A DNA stretch of 64,000 nt from Spirosoma linguale DSM 74 (GTDB taxonomy: Bacteria; Bacteroidota; Bacteroidia; Cytophagales; Spirosomataceae), in the NCBI GenBank assembly GCA_000024525.1, contig CP001769.1:1281001-1345000 (forward strand). Reading direction: 5' to 3'. This document shows, one piece after another, positions 1-8,468 of the stretch. Position 1 is the stretch's first letter. Each line of letters opens with the position of its first letter. A model generated the notes under the pieces. It searched no databases and was not told the origin of the DNA. It saw only the letters and a program-made list of their open reading frames with translations. The position numbers and the translations under genes were made by a program.

Positions 1-848
1 GCTTTTGCGCCCTGCTGCTCGGCATTCTGGAAAACTGTAGCATCCAGCGAGCCTTTCTTGACGGCCTGCAACGCATCCGGAATAGCGTCGATACTCACCA
101 CAATTACTTTGTCTTTAAGGCCCGCGTCGGTCAGGGCTTTTACGGCACCAAGGCCCATCTCGTCATTATGCGCGAAGACGGCGTTGATCTGCGAACCGTA
201 CGACTGAATCCAGTTTTCCATCAGCGACATGGCCTTGGCGCGGTCCCATTCGCCTGTTTGGTGAGCCAGCAGTTTCAGGTTCGGGTACTGCTTCAGGATT
301 TCCCGCGCGCCCTGTTCCCGCTTGATCTGGGCCGCCTGACCCATATAGCCGTGCATCATAACCACATTGCCTTTGCCACCCAGCTTGTCAGCGATAAATT
401 TCATGGCGATTCGGGCCGATTCGACATCATCCGAACCCACGAAAGCCGAGGGCTTCGAACTTGTTTCGGAGTTAACGTTGATGATCGGGATTTTGGCGGC
501 CAGGGCTTTGGCAACGGCTGGTGAACTGGCCTCCACTTCGCACGGATTCATGATAATGGCATCGACTTTCTGGGCGATGAAGCTTTCTACCTGCTCCACC
601 TGCTTCAGCGCCGACCGTTCTGCATCGACGGTAATCAACTCAATGCCGGCCTTTTGTGCTTCTTTGTCCATCTCGTCGTGCACATTCACGATAAACTCAT
701 TCTGCATACTCAGCATGGTGGCACCCACCACCAGTTTTTTGCCTTCGCCGTCCTGGCTGGTTTCGGACGTGCCCGATTGATTACAGCTGGCGAGCAAAAG
801 GAAGATGGATAGGGTAGTGGTGATAGGAGTTAGTGAAAGATGTCTCAT
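1..848 (-). CDS. Sugar ABC transporter substrate-binding lipoprotein, RbsB-like (3' end cut by window edge)
   Basis: Periplasmic binding protein of a ribose-type ABC importer. The ORF starts at the ATG ending at 848 and stays open to base 1, so the C-terminus lies outside the window. The N-terminus MRHLSLTP..LLLASCNQS is a lipoprotein signal with lipobox LASC, so the protein should be membrane-anchored. The body has the type 1 periplasmic-binding-protein fold of the RbsB family: a VGATMLSMQNEF strand with following helix, KVDAIIMNP, IPIINVNSE, GNVVMMHG and NAVFAHNDEMGLGAV. It is last in an rbsA-rbsC-rbsB order on the minus strand, 56 bases after the permease. The sugar cannot be read from sequence; ribose, xylose, galactose and inositol porters all look like this. 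Confidence 0.9.
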   Translation of the reverse strand, partial: MRHLSLTPITTTLSIFLLLASCNQSGTSETSQDGEGKKLVVGATMLSMQNEFIVNVHDEMDKEAQKAGIELITVDAERSALKQVEQVESFIAQKVDAIIMNPCEVEASSPAVAKALAAKIPIINVNSETSSKPSAFVGSDDVESARIAMKFIADKLGGKGNVVMMHGYMGQAAQIKREQGAREILKQYPNLKLLAHQTGEWDRAKAMSLMENWIQSYGSQINAVFAHNDEMGLGAVKALTDAGLKDKVIVVSIDAIPDALQAVKKGSLDATVFQNAEQQGAK

Positions 849-904
849 ATTGGTTTTAGGTTGTACCAAACAGCTAGAAGCTGTTTGCGTTAAAAGCACA
901 TAGT

Positions 905-1891
905 TTACTCTTTACTCGTCTGATTCATGCTGTCCAGCACTACGGCGCCGATGATAATAACGCCCATGACGACCTGCTGGTAATAGGACGTGACATTGAG
1001 CAGGTCGAGGCCGTTGCTGATGACGCCGATCAACAGCGCACCAATAAGCGTGCCCGTCATGGTGCCCGTGCCGCCCGAAGTGCTGGTTCCGCCGATGATG
1101 GCCGCAGCAATGGCGTCGAGTTCGAAGCCGGTTCCGGCATTGGGCTGTCCCGTTGTGATGCGCGATGTCAGCAGGATACCCGCCAGTGCCGCCAGACCAC
1201 CGCATAGCGTGTAAACAACCATTTTTACCCGGTTCAATTGAATGCCGGAGGCTTTGGCCGCCTGCTCGTTTCCACCAACGGCGTAGATGTAGCGGCCAAG
1301 TACCGTGCGTTTTAGGAGAATGGAGCAGACAACGAACAGGATAACCAGAATGATAATGAGCGTGGGAATTCCCAGAATTTTGCCGCCCCCTAAAAAGTTG
1401 AACGAGTCCGACAGGTTGGAAACGGGCCGTCCTTTGCTCACAATGAGCGCCAAACCCCGGCCGATGGTCATCGTGCCCAGCGTAACAATGAAAGGCGGAA
1501 CTTTACTGCGGGTGATAACGAAGCCGTTGAACGCGCCAAAGAGTAGCCCCGCCAGTAGTCCCATACCGATGGGAACGGCCACGGGATACGTATCCGGGTG
1601 AGCGAAGGAAGCCGCCACGACACCGGTAACCGCCACCATCGACCCAATGGATAAGTCGATGCCGCCCGCTATGATAACAAAGGTGACACCAAACGCAAGC
1701 AGAGCATTGATGGATACCTGCGTCACAATGATCATCAGGTTCTGAACCGTCAGGAACTTCGGGGTTATCAGGGAGAGGGTCAGACAAATGACGAAAAAAG
1801 CCAGCAGAAGGCCGTATTTGCCAATGCCCCGGATGCGGGTTTTGTAGGCTTGTCCGGTCTGGGAAAAAGTACTGATAAAGCCGTTTTTCAT
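905..1891 (-). CDS. Sugar ABC transporter permease, RbsC-like
   Basis: Integral membrane permease of the ribose/xylose/galactose-type ABC importer (BPD_transp_2 family), 328 aa, close to E. coli RbsC (about 320). It is very hydrophobic, with about 8-10 predicted membrane segments. Family landmarks are visible: ITQVSINALLAFGVTFVI near residue 60, then GGIDLSIGSMVAVTG, PPFIVTLGTMTIGRGLALI and the cytoplasmic EAA-like loop YAVGGNEQAAKASGI near residue 205, which contacts the ATPase. The C-terminus ends in a membrane segment and short tail. It lies 21 bases after the ATPase gene and 56 before the binding-protein gene, so the three are almost certainly one transcript. Substrate unknown. Confidence 0.93.
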   Translation of the reverse strand: MKNGFISTFSQTGQAYKTRIRGIGKYGLLLAFFVICLTLSLITPKFLTVQNLMIIVTQVSINALLAFGVTFVIIAGGIDLSIGSMVAVTGVVAASFAHPDTYPVAVPIGMGLLAGLLFGAFNGFVITRSKVPPFIVTLGTMTIGRGLALIVSKGRPVSNLSDSFNFLGGGKILGIPTLIIILVILFVVCSILLKRTVLGRYIYAVGGNEQAAKASGIQLNRVKMVVYTLCGGLAALAGILLTSRITTGQPNAGTGFELDAIAAAIIGGTSTSGGTGTMTGTLIGALLIGVISNGLDLLNVTSYYQQVVMGVIIIGAVVLDSMNQTSKE

Positions 1892-1912
1892 AGATAGTGG
1901 GTAAGGGATTTG

Positions 1913-3403
<1,491 letters not shown>

Positions 3404-3472
3404 AATAACGATTGGCCGCTTCTGAGCGTACAAGGCAGATAATGTCAATTTTTACCCTTACTTTGTAGTATT

Positions 3473-4240
3473 ATGCAATTGTTCATCACCTCATTAAATT
3501 CGGGCAGCAACGGGAATTGTTATTACGTTGGCAATGAGCGGGAAGCTGTTCTGATCGACGCCGGGATCTCCTGCCGGGAAACCGAACGACGAATGGAGCG
3601 GCTTGGCTTATCTCTGCAAACCGTTAAAGCCATCTTTGTTTCTCACGAACACAGCGACCATATCCGGGGCATTCCCCAACTGGCCAAAAAGCACCAGATT
3701 CCTGTTTTTATCACCCCCGGCACCCTGAATAATTCGGGCTTACCGCAAACCGGCTTTCCACTTCGTCCGCTGCGCGCGTATGAGCCGGTCTGGATTGGTG
3801 AACTATGCATTACGGCTTTTCCCAAGCACCACGATGCCAGCGACCCGCACAGTTTTCTGGTCGCTGGCCGAGATACGAAAGTAGGTGTGTTCACCGATAT
3901 TGGTGCCCCCTGCGAACACCTGATCCATCACTTTAAGCAATGCCACGCGGCTTTTCTGGAAGCGAATTACGATGAGGATATGCTGGAGAAAGGGCGGTAC
4001 CCGTATTTCCTGAAGAATAGAATCCGGGGAGGTAAAGGGCACCTTTCCAACCAGCAGGCGCTGGACCTGTTTAAAACGCATAAACCGGCCTTTATGAGCC
4101 ACGTGCTGTTGTCGCACCTCTCGAAAGACAATAACTGTCCTCAACTCACGAAGGATTTGTTCAGCCTGCACCGGGACACGACAGAGGTTATCGTAGCCTC
4201 CCGTTTCGAAGAAACACCCGTCTACGCCGTTTGCGCGTAA
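3473..4240 (+). CDS. MBL-fold metallohydrolase, WalJ/YycJ-like
   Basis: Metallo-beta-lactamase-fold hydrolase of 255 aa. The metal-binding signature SHEHSDH lies near residue 57, after LIDAGISCRETERRM, with later ligands in FPKHHDASDP, VGVFTDIG (Asp), EANYDEDML and MSHVLLSHLSKDN. This pattern and length match the YycJ/WalJ group, which in Firmicutes is linked to DNA processing and cell-wall control; the function in Bacteroidota is not established. ATG at 3473. A near-consensus -7 box TTACTTTG lies just upstream (about 3459-3466), so the 5' leader may be only a few bases long. Convergent with folA, with a large palindrome between. Confidence 0.88.
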   Translation: MQLFITSLNSGSNGNCYYVGNEREAVLIDAGISCRETERRMERLGLSLQTVKAIFVSHEHSDHIRGIPQLAKKHQIPVFITPGTLNNSGLPQTGFPLRPLRAYEPVWIGELCITAFPKHHDASDPHSFLVAGRDTKVGVFTDIGAPCEHLIHHFKQCHAAFLEANYDEDMLEKGRYPYFLKNRIRGGKGHLSNQQALDLFKTHKPAFMSHVLLSHLSKDNNCPQLTKDLFSLHRDTTEVIVASRFEETPVYAVCA

Positions 4241-4257
4241 GCGGCTGGCGCTTGGGA

Positions 4258-4360
4258 GGCTGGCGCGGGCATTGGCCCGTGCTTTTTATTTAGTCAGTAT
4301 TCACTGACGCAAGCGAATGCTTGCTTTATCAAAAGGCACGGGCCAATGCCCGCGCCAGCC
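4258..4360. repeat. Composite palindromic repeat, family A copy 1
   Basis: Outer arms of about 29-30 bases (4258-4286 and 4331-4360) pair almost perfectly, with one extra base in the right arm; core GCGCGGGCATTGGCCCGTGC. The interior holds two small hairpins, GTCAGTattcACTGAC and GCAAGCgaatGCTTGC. The same arms and the same left inner hairpin recur at 16236-16365. It sits between the convergent 3' ends of the metallohydrolase and folA. It could act as a two-way terminator or mRNA 3' protector, or be a REP/MITE-like mobile repeat; no transposase gene is near. Confidence 0.85.
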
Positions 4361-4397
4361 GCTACAAACCCGCGCCAGCTTTTAATGGTCTAGCTTT

Positions 4398-4889
4398 CTA
4401 CACCTTTTCGTACTCGACGAAGTCAAACGATACGGCATGGCGTTCGTCGGCGGGATGGGGGCGTCGGCTCACTTCCTGCCATTCGTTTTTGTCGAACTCA
4501 GGGAAATAAGCGTCACCGTCGTAATCCTGATGAATTTCGGTCAGGTAAAGCGTGGTGGCGATGGGTAAGGCCATTTTGTAAATTTCAGCCCCGCCGATGA
4601 CAAAAATTTCGGTTTGATTAATAGCTTTTGCTTCGGCAATGGCATCATCCAGCGTATGGACGATTGTTACGCCCGCAGCCGAAAACTCCGCATTTCGGGT
4701 AAGCACAATGTTCGTGCGGTTGGGTAGCGGTTTGCCAAGTGATTCCAGCGATTTGCGGCCCATGATAATGGGGTGGTGGCTGGTCTTACGCTTGAAAAAA
4801 GCAAAGTCGTCAGGTAAATGCCAAGGCAAGTCGTTCTCGCGACCAATAACGCCGTTCTGCGCAACGGCAGCAATTAAACTGATTTTCAT
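4398..4889 (-). CDS. folA: Dihydrofolate reductase
   Basis: Reduces dihydrofolate to tetrahydrofolate with NADPH, supplying one-carbon carriers for thymidylate, purine and methionine synthesis; cytoplasmic. 163 aa, the normal bacterial length. Classic landmarks: MKISLIAAVAQNGVIG, DLPWHLPDDFAFFK with the substrate-binding acidic residue of the family, IIMGRKSLESLG, RTNIVLTRN, FVIGGAEIYKMAL (cofactor-binding GG) and TLYLTEIHQDYDGDAYFPEF. The start MKISLIAA is the only sensible one. Convergent with the metallohydrolase across repeat A; the next gene upstream on this strand is the YdjC-like deacetylase, 76 bases away. Confidence 0.97.
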   Translation of the reverse strand: MKISLIAAVAQNGVIGRENDLPWHLPDDFAFFKRKTSHHPIIMGRKSLESLGKPLPNRTNIVLTRNAEFSAAGVTIVHTLDDAIAEAKAINQTEIFVIGGAEIYKMALPIATTLYLTEIHQDYDGDAYFPEFDKNEWQEVSRRPHPADERHAVSFDFVEYEKV

Positions 4890-4965
4890 AATTGGTGAAG
4901 TAGGTGAGGTCGGAAATGGTGTAGTGGGAGCTGAATGAAATGTACTACACTGTTCCCAATTACTC

Positions 4966-5961
4966 TCAATTGACTTTTTTGCGCCGTTCCATTAACTCGC
5001 GCCAGGTGGTGATAATGATTCCTTCTTTTTCGACAAACGATTTCAGGGCGGGGTCCATCATGGCCAGCATATCGCCGTTGCGGGACTGGCCGGAGCCGCT
5101 TATCTGGTCAAAGGTAGGGCTTGGGGCCGTACAGTGCATAATAATGTACGTCAGGCCGGGCTTCGTTGACTTGAGCAGTTCAATGAACTTCTGCGTTTTG
5201 TATTTCTGAATAGTGGCGTCGGTAACGGGTGTTCCGGCGGGTAGCGTCCAGCCGTAACTTGTGCCGTCGAGGTCGTCCATAACGGGCAGGCCTGCATCCC
5301 AGAGCTGTTTGCCGACCTGTTGCGCCAGTTGCTGCATCGGGGCCGGTACGTTGTTGGCTTTGAAAATCAAGGTGGCATGACCCGCCGGGAACAGAACTGG
5401 GATTTTCTCTTCGATGGCTACTTTGGCGTAGCGCATAATGAATTTCGGGTCGAAGAGCGTTCCCATGTGTGAGTCCATGTGCGTAGGCTGCACACCAAAC
5501 GCCCGGTAGCGAGCCAGTTGTGCCCGAATTTCGGCTTCAACCTCATCGGCCGATGCGTGCTGAACAACCTGTTCGACCGAATGCCAGAAAGCGCCCTGCT
5601 CATCGTATAAACCCGGTGCTTTTTCGCGGCCCACCAACGGCGACCATCGGTAGCCGTTCCATTCGGATGTCAACGTCAGGTGAACGCCCACATCGGCAGT
5701 CGGGTGTTTTTTTACATACTCGAAAAAGTTAGGAACCCAGCCGCAGGGCATCATCACACTGGTTGAACTGGCAATGCCTTTATCCATTGCATTTATCGTT
5801 CCTACGTTCGATTCGTAACTCATGCCCGCATCATCGACGTGGAAAATAACGACTTTCTTTCCTTTAGGAAAACCCAGCTTCTCGGCGTAAGTTTCCGTTT
5901 GCGCGTTAACGGCCACCTGGCCAAAAATGGTGAAGGCTAAACATAGTAAGGCTGATTTCAT
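4966..5961 (-). CDS. Exported YdjC/ChbG-like carbohydrate deacetylase
   Basis: 331 aa with an N-terminal signal peptide (MKSALLCLAFTIFGQVAVNAQ), so periplasmic or secreted. The body matches the YdjC/ChbG deacetylase fold: VVIFHVDDAGMSYESN holds the paired Asp residues, DVGVHLTLTSEW the His, and PTHMDSHMGTLFDP the next metal ligands, together the D-H-H metal site of the family. The known member ChbG removes one acetyl group from chito-oligosaccharides in the cytoplasm; export here points to a different or extracellular glycan. Its substrate is not readable. Lies between folA and fmt on the same strand with its own gaps, so operon membership is uncertain. Confidence 0.85.
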   Translation of the reverse strand: MKSALLCLAFTIFGQVAVNAQTETYAEKLGFPKGKKVVIFHVDDAGMSYESNVGTINAMDKGIASSTSVMMPCGWVPNFFEYVKKHPTADVGVHLTLTSEWNGYRWSPLVGREKAPGLYDEQGAFWHSVEQVVQHASADEVEAEIRAQLARYRAFGVQPTHMDSHMGTLFDPKFIMRYAKVAIEEKIPVLFPAGHATLIFKANNVPAPMQQLAQQVGKQLWDAGLPVMDDLDGTSYGWTLPAGTPVTDATIQKYKTQKFIELLKSTKPGLTYIIMHCTAPSPTFDQISGSGQSRNGDMLAMMDPALKSFVEKEGIIITTWRELMERRKKVN

Positions 5962-6116
5962 GTAGGAATGAGTTAAGGTGTTACTAGCAAAAGAAGCAAT
6001 ACATTCCTCTTTTACTAATCAAGTGCGCTTCCGCTAAGCCGGTTGGAGATCGGTGAACGCACCGGCATAGTTACAGAATACGCCGGGCATCCGTGAAAAG
6101 TTTGTATGCATCAATC

Positions 6117-6152
6117 AGGAAAATCCTTTAAATCCTACGAATCCCGGTTCAG
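6117..6152. repeat. Solo AACCGGGATT-type repeat overlapping the fmt 3' end
   Basis: On the minus strand this reads AACCGGGATTcgtaGGATTTAAAGGATT, closely matching the arm of the large inverted repeat at 39874-40040 (AACCGGGATT..GATTTGAAGGATT). Its first bases encode the last codons of fmt (NRDS) and the stop, so the element forms the gene's tail. No matching inverted arm is visible nearby, so it looks like a half element. Confidence 0.5.
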
Positions 6153-7073
6153 ACGGTTCCCCCGCAAAAACTCCTCTGCCGTCATGCGTCGTTTGCCCTC
6201 GGCTTGTAGCGCGTCGATCTGAAGCCAGCCATCGGCCGCTCGAACCAGAATGATTTTCTTATTATCGGAGTAGGCTTCACCGGGCTGCTCGGCGGCAAAA
6301 GGAGACTCATTGGCTACGGAGACTCCGTAAATTTTGAAAACCTTCCCGTTAATTTTCGTCCAGGCGGTAGGGTAGGGCGACAGTCCCCGCACGAAGTTGC
6401 GAATCTGGGTAGCGGGTTGATTCCAGTTGATTTCGGTGGTTTCGCGGCTGAGCTTAGGCGCCGGTCTCAAGTCATCGGCTGTGGGTTGGGGCGTGCGGGG
6501 ATAGTCACCAGCTTCAATGGCATGAACCGTTTTTACAACCAGATTCGCGCCCCGCTCCATCAGTCGGTCATGCACCGTTCCGGCGGTGTCGTCCGGATAA
6601 ATGGGTTCATAATCCTGAAAGATCATCTGCCCCGTATCAATTTCTTTCTCGATAAAAAAAGTCGTCACGCCGGTTTCTGTCTCACCGTTAATAATGGCCC
6701 AGTTGATGGGGGCCGCTCCCCGGTACTGCGGCAACAGGGAACCATGCAGATTGAACGTTCCGATGGTGGGCATCGCCCAAACCACTTCCGGCAGCATTCG
6801 GAAAGCAACCACAACTTGCAAATCGGCCTGGTAGCTGGCCAGTTGTTCCAGAAAAGCCGCATCACGAAGCTTTTCGGGCTGAAGGACCGGTAAATTGGCG
6901 GCTTCGGCGGCTTTCTTCACCGGCGATGGGGTTAACTGAAGCCCGCGGCCCGAAGGCCGGTCGGGAGCGGTAACAACGGCTACGACCTGCAAACCGGCTC
7001 CAAGCAGACGCTGGAGGCTGGCAACGGCAAAATCGGGCGTGCCCATGAATATAATACGAAGGGGTTGTGGCAT
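6135..7073 (-). CDS. fmt: Methionyl-tRNA formyltransferase
   Basis: Formylates Met-tRNAfMet using 10-formyltetrahydrofolate, needed for normal translation initiation; cytoplasmic. 312 aa, the usual length. N-terminal formyltransferase domain with IIFMGTPDFAVASLQRL, RPSGRGLQLTPSPVK, FNLHGSLLPQYRGAAPINWAIINGE (catalytic Asn-His-Asp type site; HGSLLPxYRG is the family signature) and ETGVTTFFIEKEIDTGQMI. The C-terminal domain has RGLSPYPTAW and the typical late alpha-beta module. The last four residues fall in a dispersed repeat (6117-6152), so the tail may be recently altered. Divergent from greA, 311 bases away. Confidence 0.97.
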   Translation of the reverse strand: MPQPLRIIFMGTPDFAVASLQRLLGAGLQVVAVVTAPDRPSGRGLQLTPSPVKKAAEAANLPVLQPEKLRDAAFLEQLASYQADLQVVVAFRMLPEVVWAMPTIGTFNLHGSLLPQYRGAAPINWAIINGETETGVTTFFIEKEIDTGQMIFQDYEPIYPDDTAGTVHDRLMERGANLVVKTVHAIEAGDYPRTPQPTADDLRPAPKLSRETTEINWNQPATQIRNFVRGLSPYPTAWTKINGKVFKIYGVSVANESPFAAEQPGEAYSDNKKIILVRAADGWLQIDALQAEGKRRMTAEEFLRGNRLNRDS

Positions 7074-7114
7074 GTTTCGGTAAATCAGTTTTTACGAACA
7101 CAACCGGCTATGTG

Positions 7115-7145
7115 TTGATATAGCCGGGAAGTATCTTTACTTTTG
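7115..7145 (+). promoter_or_regulatory. Bacteroidota-type promoter (TTG-N20-TACTTTTG)
   Basis: TTG at 7115-7117 and TACTTTTG at 7138-7145 are separated by 20 bases, fitting the Bacteroidota sigma-ABfr consensus TTG-N(17-23)-TAnnTTTG. Transcription would start near 7150, about 235 bases before greA. The -33 box overlaps a small hairpin, CCGGCTATgtgttgATATAGCCGG (about 7104-7127). The promoter could serve greA, a small RNA, or both. Confidence 0.55.
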
Positions 7146-7149
7146 TATC

Positions 7150-7340
7150 ACAAGAAACGTTGCTTCCGGCACGTTTCAACAGAATATGACTGGCCAGCAA
7201 ATGGCTTAGCCTATGCAACGAATAATTTTTTACATCCCTGAACCGAGCGCTTCGGAAACCCGACGGCGACTCTGACGCGTCTGCAAAGAAAACCAATTTG
7301 GTTGCAGAACGGTCGGTGTACCGTTCTTTTTGTTTTTAGG
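7150..7340 (+). ncRNA. Candidate small RNA or structured leader upstream of greA
   Basis: The 311-base gap between fmt and greA has no credible gene. It does contain a good promoter (7115-7145), about 150 bases with several possible small stems (for example AACCAAtTTGGTT near 7290), and a terminator-like hairpin with a T-run at 7306-7337, about 45 bases before the greA ATG. This promoter-body-terminator order is what a stand-alone small RNA or an attenuating leader looks like. I could not match it to a known RNA family by eye, so identity is open. Confidence 0.3.
7306..7337 (+). terminator. Terminator-like hairpin upstream of greA
   Basis: AGAACGGT (7306-7313) pairs with ACCGTTCT (7320-7327) around a 6-base loop, followed by a T-rich run to 7337. 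On the plus strand this is a standard intrinsic terminator shape. Its place 48 bases before the greA start suggests either the 3' end of a small RNA or an attenuator. Confidence 0.5.
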
Positions 7341-7384
7341 GAGCACACCAATAAATACGAATAACGAGTAAGTACGACTACATT

Positions 7385-7858
7385 ATGGCAAAGATTTCTT
7401 ATTACACAGAAGAAGGACTTAACCGGCTGAAAGCTGAATTGGTTGAGTTGAAAACTAAAGGACGGGCCGCAATTGCCCGTCAGATTGCCGAAGCCCGCGA
7501 TAAAGGAGACCTTAGCGAAAACGCTGAGTACGATGCCGCTAAAGATGCGCAGGGGTTACATGAATTAAAAATATCGAAGCTGGAAGAGGTGCTCTCGAAC
7601 GCACGTGTTCTGGACGAATCGACCATTGATGCCTCGCAGGTATCGGTACTGTCGAAGGTAAAGATCAAGAATAAGAAAAGTGGTGCAGAAATGCTCTATA
7701 TACTGGTTTCAGAAGAAGAAGCAGATTTGAAAACCGGCCGTATTTCGGTGGGTTCGCCCATTGGTAAAGGCTTGCTCGGGAAACGCGTTGGTGACACCGC
7801 CGAGATTAAGGTACCCGCTGGCGTACTGGAATTTGAAGTAATGGAAATAGCCCGATAA
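7385..7858 (+). CDS. greA: Transcription elongation factor GreA
   Basis: Rescues backtracked RNA polymerase by stimulating transcript cleavage through its secondary channel. 157 aa, the standard length. The N-terminal coiled coil has YYTEEGLNRLKAELVELK and the tip motif RDKGDLSENAEYDAAKDAQ, whose acidic DLSENAEY residues coordinate the catalytic metal in this family. The C-terminal FKBP-like domain has VSVGSPIGKGLLGKRVGD and ends VLEFEVMEI, as expected. ATG at 7385. Followed by an inverted heptamer array and then the HIT gene on the same strand, a plausible two-gene transcript. Confidence 0.97.
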   Translation: MAKISYYTEEGLNRLKAELVELKTKGRAAIARQIAEARDKGDLSENAEYDAAKDAQGLHELKISKLEEVLSNARVLDESTIDASQVSVLSKVKIKNKKSGAEMLYILVSEEEADLKTGRISVGSPIGKGLLGKRVGDTAEIKVPAGVLEFEVMEIAR

Positions 7859-7860
7859 AA

Positions 7861-7955
7861 TAATGGATAATGGACAATGAATAATGAATAATGCCAGATG
7901 GGGTCAGTTCCAATCCTGCATTTCACATTGTCCATTCCTCATTTTACATTATTCG
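7861..7955. repeat. Inverted heptamer arrays (NNNAATG units) between greA and the HIT gene
   Basis: The left arm (about 7861-7893) is a run of seven-base words ending in AATG: GATAATG, GACAATG, AATAATG, AATAATG. The right arm (about 7924-7955), read on the minus strand, is AATAATG, TAAAATG, AGGAATG, GACAATG, TGAAATG. The arms can pair across a spacer of about 30 bases. This resembles short tandemly repeated repetitive sequences more than a classical terminator. The same architecture, with other words, occurs at 29890-29963 and inside a gene at 32741-32857. Confidence 0.65.
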
Positions 7956-7961
7956 TTACCT

Positions 7962-8354
7962 ATGCCTTCTATTTTCTCCCGAATTGTGGCTGGTGAGATT
8001 CCGGCCCATAAAATCGCCGAAACGGACGACTACCTGGCGTTTCTGGACGTAATGCCAACCACCACGGGACATACGCTGGTTATTCCCAAGAAAGAGGTCG
8101 ATTACCTGTTCGATCTGGACGACGACCTGTATATCGGGCTGATGGCGTTCGCCAAAAAAGTTGCTCCGGCAATTGAGAAGGCGGTTCCCTGTTTGCGCAT
8201 TGGAGTCGCAGTAGTTGGTTTGGAAGTGCCGCACGCACACGTCCACCTGATTCCGCTTAACTCCATGGCGGACATGAACTTCCATAACAAAATGAAGCCC
8301 GGTCAGGATGAACTGGCAGCAACGGCCGAGAAAATCCGGGCTTTTTTAGACTAG
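7962..8354 (+). CDS. HIT family nucleotide-binding protein
   Basis: Histidine-triad protein of 130 aa; family members hydrolyse or transfer nucleotidyl groups from substrates such as AMP-lysine or dinucleoside polyphosphates. The triad is visible as PHAHVHLIPL near residue 93, followed by the short C-terminal helix. Other landmarks: SIFSRIVAGEIPAHKIAETD at the N-terminus, LDVMPTTTGHTLVIPKKEV and CLRIGVAVVGLEVPHAH. I chose ATG 7962; an upstream in-frame start at 7884 would translate the heptamer repeat into a non-conserved extension. Downstream of greA on the same strand; convergent with uxaB across terminator hairpins. The exact substrate is unknown. Confidence 0.93.
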   Translation: MPSIFSRIVAGEIPAHKIAETDDYLAFLDVMPTTTGHTLVIPKKEVDYLFDLDDDLYIGLMAFAKKVAPAIEKAVPCLRIGVAVVGLEVPHAHVHLIPLNSMADMNFHNKMKPGQDELAATAEKIRAFLD

Positions 8355-8359
8355 AACTA

Positions 8360-8450
8360 CTACTGTAGTCCTCAATGGTCGGCACTACAGTAGCTTCTGC
8401 CGAAAACCAACAGCCCCGCTAGATTCAGGTATCTAGCGGGGCTGTTGGTT
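8360..8450. terminator. Two stacked hairpins between convergent HIT and uxaB genes
   Basis: Hairpin 1: CTACTGTAGT (8360-8369) with ACTACAGTAG (8384-8393). Hairpin 2: 20 perfect base pairs, 8405-8424 with 8431-8450, six-base loop, A-rich before and T-rich after, so it can terminate in both directions. Hairpin 1 carries the 14-base core GGTCGGCACTACAG (8377-8390), which recurs in the large palindrome at 22830-22956. Confidence 0.75.
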
Positions 8451-8468
8451 GTAGATTTTATTAGAAAA

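Noticed and set aside
7195..7218. Tiny frame encoding MTGQQMA in the greA leader, resembling a known epitope tag
   Set aside because: Seven codons, no conserved context; the similarity is most likely chance, and nothing else in the region looks like vector DNA.
7861..7955. Heptamer array considered as a CRISPR array
   Set aside because: Units are seven bases with no spacers, arranged as an inverted repeat, and no cas genes are present.
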